Source: Marasmius tenuissimus (Eukaryota > Basidiomycota > Agaricomycetes > Agaricales > Marasmiaceae). From it: a stretch of DNA of 64,000 nucleotides. A program made the position numbers and the translations under genes. Location: assembly GCA_029532415.1 (NCBI GenBank), contig JAQOTA010000050.1, positions 2,356,001-2,420,000 of the forward strand. Direction: 5' to 3'. Numbering within the stretch: the first letter of the stretch is position 1; each line of letters starts with the position of its first letter. This document shows positions 32,450 to 44,715 of the stretch, one piece after another. A model generated the notes under the pieces. The model saw only the letters and a list, made by a program, of their open reading frames with translations. It had not been told where the DNA came from and did no database searches.

Positions 32450-34546
32450 CTACATTTGTTTGACTGCTTGAAGAGCACATAGAGCAGCTGCGATCGATGT
32501 ATTTTGAGGAACACGAAAAGGCAAACAAGTAGAAATCACGTACCACCGACACCACTACCATCTTTAGCCAGACCAACATCCACCCTCTTCTCGACGTCCT
32601 CGCCAACCAGATACCGAAGAGATTCTCTCATCGTCTTTTCAAAGTTGGGGTAAAATTGAATAAGACTGGGTGTAGAGTTACTGTAAGGAAATGGTAGAGT
32701 ACAAGGAGAGGTACAACGAACCTGCCATCAACACCGACACCTATCTTCTCTGTGGAATCCCGTTTTGGGAACTTGCCATTGGAATCAGGAAGGCTTGCAC
32801 GACCAGTCTGGAGGAGTACGGCCGCGACGGCGACACCACTCAAAAGTGCTGCTCGACGGGCGACCAGATGGCTCACCCATCTCACGATCTAGGTAACACG
32901 ATGGTATCTTGAGCACCGCGCGGATAAAACAGAGGATATTGACTCACGGCTGCATCCAGTAGCGAAACATCTTGGTCGGCAAATCCAAGTTTCGCAACAA
33001 CCACTTTGCGGACGCGTTCCAACTTGGCCTTCACCTCGGGGGTAAGCTTCTCAGCGTCGAATGCTGAGAATTTCGGAAGATTGAGCTTGACATCGGCGTC
33101 CTTGCCCTCCTTGCCCTCCCAGGCCTCTTCAACATCGCTCATAACACTGGTGTCCAGCCCCCATTGATTAGTCACAGCCGGGGTGAACTTTCCTTGGAAG
33201 ATAAGGGGTTTCGGGGCAGCATCAATGAGGGAAAGGAGAATCAGCCGGGTGATCTCTCCTAAGTACATTCCTGATATGAATTTCTCAAAAGCTTGGAACC
33301 GAGGGTTGATGCTCATTCGATCCAGAGTGTTATCGAACGGCGTTGAAGGCAAGTGCGAGCGCTGGTATATTTGATTTCAATCACAGGATATGAATCTGGC
33401 GGGAAGAGACCCACGGTATTGTTGAAGGCACCCCATTCCGTGTTCACAATCATTTCACCCCCCTTCGCAGCCGCTTTACTGTTGGCAAGTTTCTTGATGT
33501 TGGCTGTTGACTCGTCAGAGACCACATGGATATGGATATTCCGGCTGAGCTGTTACTCACCGACTTCTTCGACATACGCGCCGTTGGTACCCGTTCCAAA
33601 GATGGAGCCTAGTATACATCCTCCGGCCGTGTAGGATCTTGAGAGGAGCGCACCAACCGTCTTCATATTTCAAGTGAGGCTATCTGAGCCAATGGGTGTC
33701 GAAAACATGTAGTACGGCAACTCACGTCGTTGACGAGAGCGACACATTTGACGTGCATGTGTTTACGGTCGAAGGCATCTTGTAGCAATTTGACAACATC
33801 GTTTCCGATAGCATTCTTCGCAGAAAATCCTTTCGTCCAAGTCAGAATTTTTCCGGAGCCAAGAGCGGTCTGTTCGACTGGGAATGAAAAGGTTAGGCCG
33901 AGGTGCACCACGTCCGACTGAGATCCGTAATCTTGAGCCGGGTGATTGGTCAGGAAAGCATCGACCGATGCTGCCAAATAGTCTGGGATGAGGTAGATTG
34001 AGATTGACAATGAAAAACCCAGATGAGATACGAATGAATACCGAATAGTGCAGTCGCCTCCCCAGTCTTCAGCGTTTCCGAGACCTTGTATTTCTGTTGG
34101 CGAAGAGAAAATGTCTTGTCGCCGTTGAGAACGACTTCACAGACGCGACTGATGATCGAGGTTATGAGGACACGTCCAATTAACCATTGGAAGTGACACG
34201 TACAGGTTCGTTCCGCCAAGATCGAGCGCGAGGAAGGTCCTAATGAATCGTTCGAGACTTCGTCTTCCCTCCTTGTTTTTGTAGACTCACCCAGTCTCCG
34301 TACCATCGGGAACACCAGTGACGAACGATGGGCTGGAGCCTGGGTCAGATGAGATGAGATGCACGACTCGATCGCTACGCACATCATCGCCATAGGATGG
34401 TTATAGTCTCCCAATCCCGTTCTGAACTCGTCGAGGAATGCCTTGACCAACTCCGTGAGCGTCGAGGGCTCTAATGTCATTTGAAAGTCGATATCATCGA
34501 AAACTGTTTGAGGATCCTTGTAGAAATATGATGAGGTAGAGGCCAT
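32450..34546 (-). CDS. Hexokinase/glucokinase
   Basis: A multi-exon gene. I chose ATG 34546 (MASTSSYFYKDPQTVFDDID) because the longer upstream frame has no ATG. The phosphate-1 loop (LALDLGGTNL-type) falls at an exon border near 34210-34240. Sugar-binding and signature sequences are LGLTFSFPVEQTALGSGKIL and TWTKGFSAKNAIG. Next come ALVND (catalytic Asp), GCILGSIFGTGTNGAYVEE and MIVNTEWGAFNN. Then come the large-domain helices (LDRMSINPRFQAFEKFISGM, YLGEITRLILLSLID) and the C-terminal adenosine region ending AALCALQAVKQM at TAG 32450. The enzyme phosphorylates glucose and other hexoses with ATP in the cytosol, the first step of glycolysis. All motifs look intact. It is convergent with the mitoribosomal gene, with 263 bp between. 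Confidence 0.9.
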
Positions 34547-35027
34547 CCGGGCGACAATAGATCGAGATGGTGAAGGTAAGAGGACAAGATTGGATTCCGG
34601 CCTGCTACGGCCTTGTGCTTTCTTGGTCAATGAAAACCGTGCGCCGCGTCCCGTACGCCCACATAAATGACGGGCTACAACGGCGATGATCTCATGATTG
34701 AAATTCAGGGCAGTTGCCTATTTGGGACTTGGCCTTCCTCTTCTTCATGGGCGTGTCGAAATTCATGCCCGCAATACTCAGTACACACAACGACGACGAC
34801 ACAAGCAAACCGACCTGAGCGTGACCGTCAGGAATTCAAACTGAGCGCTAGATATTGGAATTAGCGACGTGCTTGGTCACCGGTCACCAGTCAAGGCGCG
34901 TGCTGGAGTCAATTGAACGAACCCAGGTCTTGTCACCTGTTGAAGCTATCGCAGAAGGCAAGGGTACGTCCAAAGCACATATCGGGTTGACGACGACTGA
35001 TATGCTGCAGTCATACAGGCATTGAGT

Positions 35028-36298
35028 ATGGGGCTCAGAGCTCTTCAAGTCGTCGCAGTGTTGTGTTTGTTAGCAAGCTTCTCCAACGGTCGTCAAGTAC
35101 CAGGAACCTTGCACCGCAGGGAATTTTTCTATGTCGGAGGCAAGTATTCAGAAGACCAGGTAGCATTCCAGCAAATGTATGTTGAGCACCTCACTCCGGG
35201 GGAGGTGAAGCAGCCTTTGCCCATTATGTTCGTTCACGGCAATGGAATGACTGGAACAAATTTCTTGAACACTCCTGATGGCCGGGCTGGATGGGCGGAC
35301 TACTTTTTGGGAGGGGGCTATGAGGTGAGGTCTCAGTTGATCGTTTTGTTCTTCCGGTGATTGAGCATAATACTAGGTATATCTTGTTGACCAACCTTCG
35401 CGAGGAAGATCGGCATGGCAGGCAGAAATAGATGGCCCTCAGAAAGTATTCAACACATCTTATATCGAGTCTCATTTCACGGCACCCGAACGCTATCATC
35501 TGTGGCCTCAAGCCAAGCTTCATACCCAGTGGCCAGGAGACGGTGTTGCTGGTGACCCCGTATTCGACAACTTCTACGCATCGACAATGCCGAGCTTGAG
35601 TTCCAGTCCAGAAGCAGCTCAGAAGTTTTGTGATGCTGGATCGTCTTTGTTGGACCGCATTGGGGTGGGTACATACCATCATAGTACTCCGAGCATCGCT
35701 TTGACGTTCATACGCCAGCCCGTAATTCTCCTTACTCATTCGCAGTCAGGCTCGCTCGGTTGGTTGTTGGCAGACGCCCGTCCAGAGTCGGTGAAGGGTA
35801 TCATTGCGTTAGAACCAATCGGCCCTCCTTTTATCAATGCAGTTTTCCCGCCTTTCTCTACCGCGCGACCATACGGAATCGCCGAGCTACCTCTTCAGTT
35901 CTCCCCACCTGTTGCGTCTGCCGAAGAGATCCACTACCAAACGGTCAACTCTATCCCCAACGTCACTTGCTATGAGCAGGCGTCACCGGCCAAACAATTG
36001 GTGAACCTGGCGACTGTACCCGTCCTGGTGGTCACAGCCGAAGCCAGCTACCATGCTCTTTATGACAACTGCACCGTAAATTTCCTACAGCAAGCTGGCG
36101 TGTCCGTTACGCATGTTGACCTTGGTCAAGTTGAGATCCATGGAAATGGACACATGATGTTCATGGAGAGGAACAGCGATCAGATCGTGGAAGAAGTGGT
36201 GAACAAGTGGATGAGAGAAACGCTGGTGAGTTTACCCGCCGGCCTCGTCTTCCTCGACATTGAACTCTATTTGAGTTCTGACTGCGCAGAACCGTTGA
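35028..36298 (+). CDS. Secreted alpha/beta-hydrolase (copy 1 of tandem pair)
   Basis: The model has four exons: 35028-35324, 35377-35664, 35719-36225 and 36290-36298, giving 366 residues. If the last intron is not used the frame ends at 36315. ATG 35028 opens a signal peptide (MGLRALQVVAVLCLLASFSN). Next come MYVEHLTPGEVKQPLPIMFV and HGNGMTGTNFLNTPDGRAGW, the HGNG oxyanion region. The nucleophile motif is LTHSQSGSLGW with Ser in S-Q-S-G. A conserved NCTVNFLQQAG precedes the catalytic His in HGNGHMMFMERN. Cys residues and N-x-T sites suggest a secreted glycoprotein. The family is an uncharacterised esterase/lipase-like group of fungi. It is about 60-65% similar by eye to the next gene. Confidence 0.8.
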
Positions 36299-36479
36299 CG
36301 TATAAATGCTTGTGATCGTGACATCGTTGGGTTACTCCTTCTAGTCGTCCTTGCTCGATATCGAAATCTATTTCAGCCCTGACTCACCACTTGCGCGGCC
36401 TGAACACATGTCCATGTGAGGAGTTTCTACTACAAAAGGTGCCTCTGCCGTTCCCATACCCTCGACCTTCCTTACAACC

Positions 36480-37751
36480 ATGTACTACCTACTTATCATC
36501 TTCCTTCTATGCCCATTCACGAAAGTTATGGGACATATTCCCGGCGTTCTTCACCGTCGAAACTACTTCTACATTGGTGAACGATATGTGACCGTGAATG
36601 ACAGTGTCATTGCTGCAGGACAGATCTATGTCGAGCATCTGGTTCCTGCTCAGATCACACAGCCCCTTCCTATTCTCTTCATCCATGGTCACGGAATGAC
36701 TGCCACGAATTTTCTAAACACGCCTGATGGGAGGCTCGGCTGGGCGGATTATTTCCTTGGAAAAGGCTACGAAGTAAGTTCCCGCTGCTTTTCTTGATCT
36801 GCTATCTCATAATTTTTTGTATGGATAGCTCTATCTGATTGACCAAGCCTCTCGAGGAAGGTCTGCTTGGCAGATAGGCGTAGACGGTGACCAGTCCGAC
36901 TTCGATGTCCTCGAGGTCGAAATACGCTTCACGGCCTCTGAGAAGTTCAACTGGTGGTCTGGTGCTCAGCTGCATACGCAATGGCCAGGCAATGGGACCG
37001 CGGGGGATCCTATTTTTGACAACTTCTATGCTTCCACGGTCCCAAGTCTGGTGTCAGACGCTGAGTCCTCTGAGAAAACTCGAGATGCAACAGTCCAGCT
37101 ACTCGATCGCATCGGAGTAAGGATGACCCTGCGTTATACATAGTGTCATTGGTTCCTTTGCTGATAAAGCCCTTACAGCCTGTCATTTTGTTGACCCATT
37201 CCCAGTCAGGACCGTTCGGATGGGAAATCGCGGATGCTCGCCCTGCTCTCATTAAGACCGTGATCGCTCTCGAACCGCAGGGGCCTCCTTTCATGAATGT
37301 TATTTTCCCTCCCATTGGTCCCGCTCGACCGTTCGGAGTGTCCGATCAACCCCTCACGTTCCAGCCACCGGTGAACACGACCTCAGATCTTCAACGGGTG
37401 GTTTTCAACAACATCACCAATGTCACCTGTCTTGAGCAAGCAGCCCCCGCGAAACAGCTTATCAATCTCGCCAAAATACCTATCGCAGTTGTTACCTCGG
37501 AATCGAGCTACCACGCGTTATACGATAACTGCACCGTGCACTTTTTGCAACAAGCCGGGGTCCCTGTAAAGCATCTCCAACTTCCTGAGCTCGGTATCCG
37601 CGGGAATGGACATATGATGTTCATGGAGAAGAATGGGCTGGAGATTGCAGAGAAAGTCGTGGAGAAATGGATTGATGAAGTGATACGTAAATGGTACGTT
37701 CGGTATATGGTCTCTCGTTCCGGCTCTGAACACAGTGTTTTAGATTTGTAG
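36480..37751 (+). CDS. Secreted alpha/beta-hydrolase (copy 2 of tandem pair)
   Basis: ATG 36480 opens a signal peptide (MYYLLIIFLLCPFTKVMG). The layout equals copy 1. It has HGHGMTATNFLNTPDGRLGW, an intron after the first exon (about 36774-36828), WPGNGTAGDPIFDNFYAST, an intron near 37117-37178, the Ser nucleophile in LLTHSQSGPFGWE, and the catalytic His in GNGHMMFMEKNG. The three main intron positions are the same as in copy 1, as expected for tandem duplication. The C-terminus differs (IDEVIRKWYVRYMVSRSGSE to TAG 37749-37751); a possible 42-bp intron near the end keeps the frame either way. Secreted, substrate unknown. Confidence 0.8.
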
Positions 37752-38259
37752 GGCCTCTAGAGCAGCCCCTTTTTTGTCAATTTAGTGAAGTACGAGAAAA
37801 CAAAGAATGCTCTGGATTGTTTTAGCTTTCTGCGGTGTGGGATCATGTCCGATCGGGACCGGTGTTGACCAGTGACTAGCATCTAGGTGGGATAGAAGCG
37901 GTACTTTGTCGAGTCCTTTTGGTCAGATGTCGAAGATCGCCATACCAGTGTCGACTTTTCAGACTCACAATATACCACAGGTGGGGCACTGGTGGGGCCC
38001 ATTGTTGCAGCGGCCGCCAAAGTCAGAGTCTGCGGTTTGGGGGATACGAACCTCAAAGCTTGTTTTGCACTCTCCAATGACGATACCAGTGACCTTACCT
38101 CTCGAATGCTCGAAATAGGTGCAATCCAGATGTCTGGGCTGACGACGATATACCCGAAAGTGATGAGGACGCCACCAAGGCTTGCGGCCGCACAACAACT
38201 TACAGTTAGTTATAATTGATACTAACAAAGTACTCGGTTTCCTTTACTTCGTTCCCATT
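37752..38259. other. Intergenic region
   Basis: No gene recognised between the second hydrolase and the RING gene. Two short opposing frames at 37883-38228 lack motifs. Confidence 0.45.
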
Positions 38260-39229
38260 ATGTCCTCGACTGTTTCTCCACGCCTCAACCACTTTCGTCG
38301 ATCTTCAAATTTGAGGCGTCTTACTAGTATCTCAGAATCGCCAGAGCAACGATATGACGACTTTCGTCTGAATTTGGGGGAGGAGGCACCTTTGGAGGAC
38401 GTTGTCATACCCGTCGTCTTTCATACGCCGGTTCGGAGAGTACGCGACAGCTGGAGATCGAAGCCTGAGAAGGTAAAGTACCCCTGGTCCCGGTACAGAG
38501 TTCGTGCAAGCTAACGATCGTAGAGCCCTAGCTTCGAAGACCGTCGTTGCCAATTATGGTGAGTTTTGTATTCATATCGTACTTTCACGGGCTGACGTAC
38601 CGATATACACACTACAGCGATCATGAATCATCACCTCCTGCCCGGACGTTGTGCTGCGGTGGAATGTTTTGTCACGACCACATCACTTCCGTCCGTCATT
38701 CCTACAAGTTTGTCTAGTACTGATGACGCTGATTAGTTGAGTATAGTGGGTGAAAAACAAAGGGCACTGTCCATCATGTGGACTGTTGGATGCGAAAATC
38801 TTGTGCATCGCCACGTCCGGTCAGACATCGGCGGCACGACCCAGTGGACTTAGATCAACAAGAACTCCGGGACCACAATTGCCCACTTACACGACCAATG
38901 CGGCGGACTGGTCCTCATCGGACTCTCAGGCATCTTCTTCCTCATCCTCACGACCCTCCTCTCCGACCAGTTCTCATTCGGAGGACTCCATAGACGGCGA
39001 TCGCGATGACTTAACTGACATCGAGCCCCCGTCGTTGGCGCCGACGGAAGCGGAGCGGGAATCCATTAATCATGTCCACAGCTCGACTATTCCTCTGCAT
39101 TTATCCAGCCTCCCTCAGATCATCGCTTTCTTGAACCCTGAAAAAACGGACAGCGTACTGAGGACATGTGGATTCGTATTGCTCGTTTCTATTTTGTTAG
39201 CCACGTCAGGGGCCGACGAATTTCTGTGA
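38260..39229 (+). CDS. RING-type zinc-finger protein with C-terminal membrane anchor
   Basis: Four exons (38260-38472, 38524-38558, 38618-38690, 38747-39229) join in frame to 267 residues. The N-terminus is basic and disordered (MSSTVSPRLNHFRRSSNLRR). A RING-like motif, CQLCDHE ... LCCGGMFCHDHITSWVKNKG then CPSC, is assembled across two introns; the zinc-ligand order is unusual (CCGGMFCHDH rather than CGHxFCxxC). A Ser-rich acidic stretch follows (SSSDSQASSSSSSRPSSPTS). The last 25 residues contain a single hydrophobic segment (CGFVLLVSILLATSG), suggesting a tail anchor. RING proteins of this type are usually E3 ubiquitin ligases; here it could act at the ER or mitochondrial surface. Target unknown. 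A tRNA gene begins 8 bp after its stop codon. Confidence 0.7.
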
Positions 39230-39237
39230 TCGACATC

Positions 39238-39334
39238 GGATCGATGGTGTAGTTGGTTATCACGTTCGTCTCACATGCGCGCACGCGTCTTTCGTTTGCA
39301 CGAGAGGTCTCCAGTTCGAACCTGGATCGATCCA
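39238..39334 (+). tRNA. tRNA-Val (anticodon CAC) with a ~23-nt intron
   Basis: The acceptor arm GGATCGA pairs perfectly with TCGATCC before discriminator A. The D-arm region GTGTAGTTGGTTATCAC and the sequence ACGTTCGTCTCACA match eukaryotic tRNA-Val. The anticodon loop reads CTCACA-C with anticodon CAC. The stem TTCGT pairs with ACGAG (one G-U). An intron of about 23 nt (39274-39296) sits one base after the anticodon, the canonical place. The T arm is TCCAG-TTCGAAC-CTGGA. The downstream sequence has T-rich stretches for Pol III termination (TTTT at 39335). The mature length is about 74 nt. Confidence 0.9.
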
Positions 39335-39661
39335 TTTTGGGTCGTTTCCACCTTGCTTTCTATCTATTTCGGGGGCAGTCTAAACGATACGTGCGCAGGC
39401 AACCCTCTCATACCCATTTTCTTTGTGATGTATCGACCATACGTTAGGTTTCGCATATGAAAGCTGAACAAGACTCCGTTGTGTACAGTAACAAGCCTAC
39501 ACCCTTCGCGGGTACTCCAAGCTACTACAGCTACAAAATAAATAGTAATACTTACGGCGACATACATTCCGGATCCACGTTGTGTTATAAATAATACACT
39601 TATAATCTTGACTCTAGTCAGGATCATGAACATCTTGTTCGACCGAATGCCTTTGCAAGCC

Positions 39662-41401
39662 CTACCTCCCTGGCATGCGGTTGGAAGTGGCCTCTGAAGA
39701 AAGGTTAGATACCGTGATAAAAGCGTCTAACAACGCCGGAACAATAAAAGGTTCCCTGCATTCTCGTTCAATATCCTTTAACGTGTCTTCCGCGGCCATT
39801 CTCTTAGCACGCTCTTCCTCAAACTGTTGTTTGATATTCTTTAGAACATCTTCGGCAGCCTGCCTCTTGTCGCGTTCTTCCTTCAGCTGCAGTTCAGTCA
39901 TCTTCAGTCGCCCTCTCAAAACTGGTTCGAGACGCTGTCAGTTGAAGGCTATTATTGAGAACAAGACCGTGAATCCTTACCCAACTCATCAGCAGCAGAC
40001 ATCGTGCGGACGACAGGCTCAAGTGCTTGTGAGGGAACGGGGGCTACAGTTGCGAGCTCCTTCAATGATTGTATCATGCTTTTCTCTCGTTCAAAAGCTT
40101 CCTTGATTCTGCTCTGGAATTGCGCGAGTTGTGCCATCAATTGTTCGGCCTTCTGAGCATTCGACGGTAATTCCGTTTGCGGTTGTGCTGGTGGTGGTGG
40201 TGGTGGTTGTACTGGTGGTGGTTGTAGGGGCTGTGCTGGTGGTGGTTGTGGGGGTTGTGCTGGTGGTTGTGATGGCGGTGATGAAGTAAGGTGCGCGGTG
40301 TGAGATCGAAGAACACGTCCTTGAGCCTGCTGAATGAGATGTCAGTCTTTGAACCAAGGGTGTAGCGAAGACCTAGAGGCGGGGAGTGAAGGGAACGAGG
40401 TACTGACTACAACAGGTTGATTCCCCTGTGCAAGGTTCGGGCGAAGCGGGAGGGACGATGGGACCTTCGTTGGAGTATGCGGAAGGCCCCCGAAGGTTGC
40501 TCGCGACTGGAATGGAGGTCATGAGATTCGGACAGGAATCGGTAACAGAAGCGTAGGTACATTGGCTGCCTGGGGAGAACCGGTTTTCGCGTGAGTTACC
40601 GAAAAGTCAGACAGTCTCAACGACGCACCTGATGACTTGAGGAGGCGACTACCACGGAAGCACTCGCAGGTGGAGTGGGTAATGTCGACTCGCCCGTCCT
40701 CAGCCTATCTCCCGAGTCCCTCATGGAGGTTGCAATCATATTCGGGTCGATGTCACTCGACCCGGGTGTGCCAGCCTGGGCATGTTGATTGTTCAGCCAA
40801 CTTGTTGTCCTTTCGGCGGAAGTCCCTGGGAGAGGAGCTTTTGGTCTTTTGGCATTCGAAGGAGCGAGCCAGCTGCGTGAGTGTAAACAAACGGGGCCAG
40901 CGGGAGTCCTGCAGAGTTGCGCGTGTGAGTGGAATTACGAACCAAAAGAGAAATCGTTGCGCACGGAGAATTGGATTGGAAGTCAAGCTTCTGTCTGTTC
41001 AAGAGTAAGCCCAACGTGTCTCCACAGAAAACAGGTGTGCTGCACATTAAGAGCTTATGAAAATGTCGGTCCGGCGTAGAGTTTTCTGGTGGGCTGTGGA
41101 GTTTTCCTATCAACTGCTGATGGAGTGTCTACCAACGGCAACCGTTTAATTCATACTCAGTGATAATTAGCGCGATCGAGAGGAGTGGGCTCACATTTTC
41201 CCTTTTTGTCTCCCAGTAGAATCGAACTACCCCTTGTCCCACCACGGAGATATGTACTTTCGGAGGCTGGGCGACTTTGAGGGCGGCAACATCTTGTCTG
41301 ACGAACTTGACCGCAGTCTCGGTAGCATTTGGAGATAGTTGTGAAGCTTTGGAGCCCTTGTAGGTGATGGTAACGGAGTCATGGACTGTGTCGAATGTCA
41401 T
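39662..41401 (-). CDS. Hypothetical Pro/Gln-rich protein with C-terminal coiled coil
   Basis: ATG 41401 opens MTFDTVHDSVTITYKGSKAS followed by VRQDVAALKVAQPPKVHISV and VRFYWETKREN, then an intron. Middle exons (about 40640-41110) give low-complexity Ser/Thr/Pro segments, for example TPGSSDIDPNMIATSMRDSG. A Pro/Gln repeat (PPSQPPAQPPQPPPAQPLQP) is encoded by 40190-40290. The C-terminal part is a long charged coiled coil (MAQLAQFQSRIKEAFEREKS; LQLKEERDKRQAAEDVLKNI; KQQFEEERAKRMAAEDTLKD), with two related heptad-like repeats (KRQAAED-LK / KRMAAED-LK). The stop is at 39662. I do not recognise the family. Exon borders in the middle are approximate. A scaffold or oligomerising role is possible but only inferred. 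Confidence 0.55.
40190..40290 (-). repeat. Imperfect tandem repeat coding for Pro/Gln/Ala
   Basis: Repeats of GGTGGT/GGTTGT units on the plus strand read as PPPAQPP-type codons on the minus strand, inside the coiled-coil gene. Length variation between strains would be expected. Confidence 0.75.
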
Positions 41402-42220
41402 TCACAGGTATTTCCACAGGGGCTGGTGAGGTGTAGTAACGGTGACAGTACAAGTCAAAGCGTAAGCGCGCACCCATTACTCTACTCCCGACTCCCAAGT
41501 CTTCTAAATTCCCACGATCCGATTTGTGGTTCTTCCATTGTGCACTTTGGAACACTCCAGGTCTCTCAAGTTCTCGTCTTATTTCTCCCTTGATGTAGGG
41601 ATGGATGACGGAGAAAGATGATCAAGTGCTCACTTCGCGGTTTTGCACGTTTGCTTGTGTCAGGTACTGGACTAATTTTGCTAATCGCCGCTCAAGCTCT
41701 ACATTTCTGCCGTTCCACAAAAAGACTGGTGCGCCAAATCCTTTTTACATTGATCTCATTCCTGCGGTAATTTCCAAGCTCCTTACACAGGACATCTACC
41801 GCCGCGAATCAATTGGTAGCCGTGGCGCATCATTCAAAATGCTGGGGTCGATGACAAGGACCACGTAAAAGTAATGAAAACTTGTACGAATCCTGGGCGA
41901 TCCCATTATCCCCCTCCCAACCAGCTCCAATGGCGATTATCTTCTCAACGTGATCTTTCCAACGTGTGCTGAATAACGACAGCAAATCTGGACCTTTGGA
42001 ATCTAGATGATTTTGGCATCCATTTCCCGCTGGATCCGCTCGCTCAACGAACCCGCTCGTGCCTTGACAAATTAAGCGGGCTGAATCGGTGACCCACGCG
42101 TATTGAATATGACAAGTCGAACACACGGTCCCATCCCTATATTCTCTCGCCGTCCCTTCACCGACCCTCATCGGGAAAATTGCGAGATAAAACCCCCATC
42201 GACCAGGGTCGGGGGACATC
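41402..42220. other. Intergenic region (divergent promoters)
   Basis: This lies between the coiled-coil gene (-) and the GMC oxidoreductase (+). Only short unrecognised frames are present. A CCCCC-rich tract lies about 30 bp before the GMC start. Confidence 0.45.
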
Positions 42221-44715
42221 ATGTTTCTTTCCAACCCATTCCCTTTCGCCCTCCTTCTATCTCTTCCCCTCGCAGGGAGCGCGATACTTCAAAAACGCGC
42301 GTCTGGAGTGACGGCGAACCCGTCTCTTGCCAATGGCCAGACCTTCGATTTCATCGTTGTCGGCGGCGGATTGACTGGCACGACCGTTGCAGCGCGTTTG
42401 GCCGAGTCAGGAACGCACACAGTCCTGCTCATTGAGGCAGGGAGGGACGACAGAACAGATCCTCGAGTATACGATATCTATTCGTATGGCCAGGTATTCG
42501 GTACAGACATGGATTGGCAATGGGGGACGGAGCATGGCACAATGGTTGGGTAGGTGACAACGGAACCCTCTACAATTATCGCGCAGGGCTAACATTTGCT
42601 ATACCAAAGTGGGAAGACCCTAGGAGGAAGCTCATCAATAAATGGCGCCCACTATACCCGAGGTTAGCGGCCTTTGCGCCCACTGTGGTTATTTTTGACT
42701 GACCATCCCGTTAGGTCTTGCCGCCCAATACGACTCATGGTCGACTCTGCTCGAGACTTCCGAAGCAAACGTTGGCTGGAACTGGCAAGGCATGTTCAAC
42801 TACATGAAAAAGGTATGATAGCAGCCTCAAAACTGCAACTTGCGTCACCCACTTATCTTCGATTCGTCGTACCTCCTACAGTCTGAGGGTTTCTCAGGTC
42901 CTAACGGTCAACAATCTGCCAAGGGTGCCCAATCCATGGACGCCTACCATGGCTTCAATGGTCCGGTCCAAGTCACATATCCTGATGACATGTATGGAGG
43001 ACCTCAACAACAGTACTTCATCGACACCATCCGGAATTTGACTGGAATCACAAGGTGCCCAGACCTGAACGGTGGAAGTCCAAACTGTGTCTCAATAACG
43101 CCTTTCGTGAGATTCCTTTTCTCTCTCTCGAGTTCCAGACAGCAATAAGGTCTGATTCAACGTCAACCCCAGACTATGAATTGGCATGCAGGAGATCATC
43201 GATCTTCTTCTGTGGAAGCCTATTTCACACCAGTAGAGAACGCCAGACCGACATGGCTCACTCTGACTAGGCATCAGGTAGTTCAAGACTCGTTCTTTCT
43301 CTCTTTACGTTGGCACTGAACGGCCTGATAGGTTACCAAAATCAACTGGGCAAATGCCGGAAGCTTACCTCTGAAAGCATCCGGAATCGAGTTTGCCCCG
43401 GCTTCTGGCGGCAACACGAGATATACCGCACTTGCTAGGAGAGAAGTCATTGTTGCAGCCGGTGCCATCGCTGTATGTCAAACTGCTATACGATCTCCGC
43501 CCGTTAACATATCTCATCGGATTGTTCAGACCCCAGCTCTCCTCCAACTCTCCGGTATCGGTGATTCTGCCATTCTCAACCCCCTCGGGATCACAACCCG
43601 CATCGACCTCAAGACAGTGGGCAAAAACTTGCAGGAACAGACCATGACCTCGCTCGGCGCGGGCGGTACTGACTTTGACCGCGCTGGAAGAGGCCCGTCC
43701 GACTCGATTGCGTTCCCCAATATCCGTCAGGTGTTCGGCAACAACGCGAATAGCTCGATTAGCAAGATCAACAACAACTTGGGCAATTGGGCTAACAGTC
43801 AGGCTGGCTCGGCGTTGAATAGTGCAGCGTTGCAACAGATTTATCAGGTTCAGGCTGATTTGATTATCAACAAGAATGGTAAGTTCGCGAAGCCATGAAG
43901 GGGTTTAACCTGGGTGCTGACAGATGTACCGTTGAAATTAGCTCCTGTCGCGGAACTGTTCTATGATACCGGATACCCTGAGTGAGTCCTCCTCTCCAAG
44001 AACGTCTGCTACGATAACGGCTGACAATGAACCCTTGTTCATCATAGTGATCTTGGTATCGACATGTGGCAGCTTCTACCTTTCAGTCGGGGAACAGTGA
44101 AGATAACGGTGAGTTCTTGGGTCACTTATCAGTCCAAGTGCCGTACTCACATCTATCTTCCGCCAATTAATAACAGTCCACGAATCCATTCACCAAGCCA
44201 CAAGTGCGGGTGAACTATTTCTCCGTCGACTGGGATATGGATGTCCAGATTGCCGCTGCCAGGCTGTCGAGACGTGTGCTGTCGAGCCCTCCTCTCAAGT
44301 ATGTTTGCTCTACGATTATCGTCGTTGATTTGTCGGACCTGACGTCCGTGTTTTAGCTCTCTGTCGACTGGAGAAACTATTCCAGGAGGAGCGGTTCCTG
44401 ATGGTAGTGACCGTGGCTCGGACGCTCAGTGGAAAAGTTGGATTCAGAATCATTATTCTCCTGTTGCGCACCCTATCGGTACAGCTGCTATGATGCGAAG
44501 GAGTCTTGGAGGTGGGTTCGACGTTCTGACTCTTGTTGAGTCTCTTCGCTGAACTGGTTGTAGGAGTTGTCAACGCACAGTTGAAAGTCTACGATACTTC
44601 CAACGTGCGCGTTGTTGACGCGTCTATCATGCCTCTCCAAGTCAGCGCACACTTGTCTTCGACGTTGTATGGCGTTGCGGAAAAAGCGGCTGATCTCATC
44701 AAAGCCGCAAACTAA
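42221..44715 (+). CDS. Secreted GMC oxidoreductase (glucose-oxidase/aryl-alcohol-oxidase type, AA3)
   Basis: ATG 42221 opens a signal peptide (MFLSNPFPFALLLSLPLAGS). The FAD-binding motif is FDFIVVGGGLTGTTVAARLA with EAGRDD downstream. The GMC signature GKTLGGSSSINGAHYTRG is rebuilt across two introns near 42555-42714. Later come VIVAAGAI, QTPALLQLSGIGDSAILNPL and VGKNLQEQ. The C-terminus holds the two catalytic His residues, SPVAHPIGTAAMM and VVDASIMPLQVSAHLSSTLY, and ends KAADLIKAAN. More than ten short introns are present. The enzymes oxidise sugars or alcohols outside the cell with FAD and reduce O2 to H2O2 or reduce quinones, supporting lignocellulose attack. The HPIGT/SAH pattern is glucose-oxidase-like, but I cannot fix the substrate by eye. 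Confidence 0.87.
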
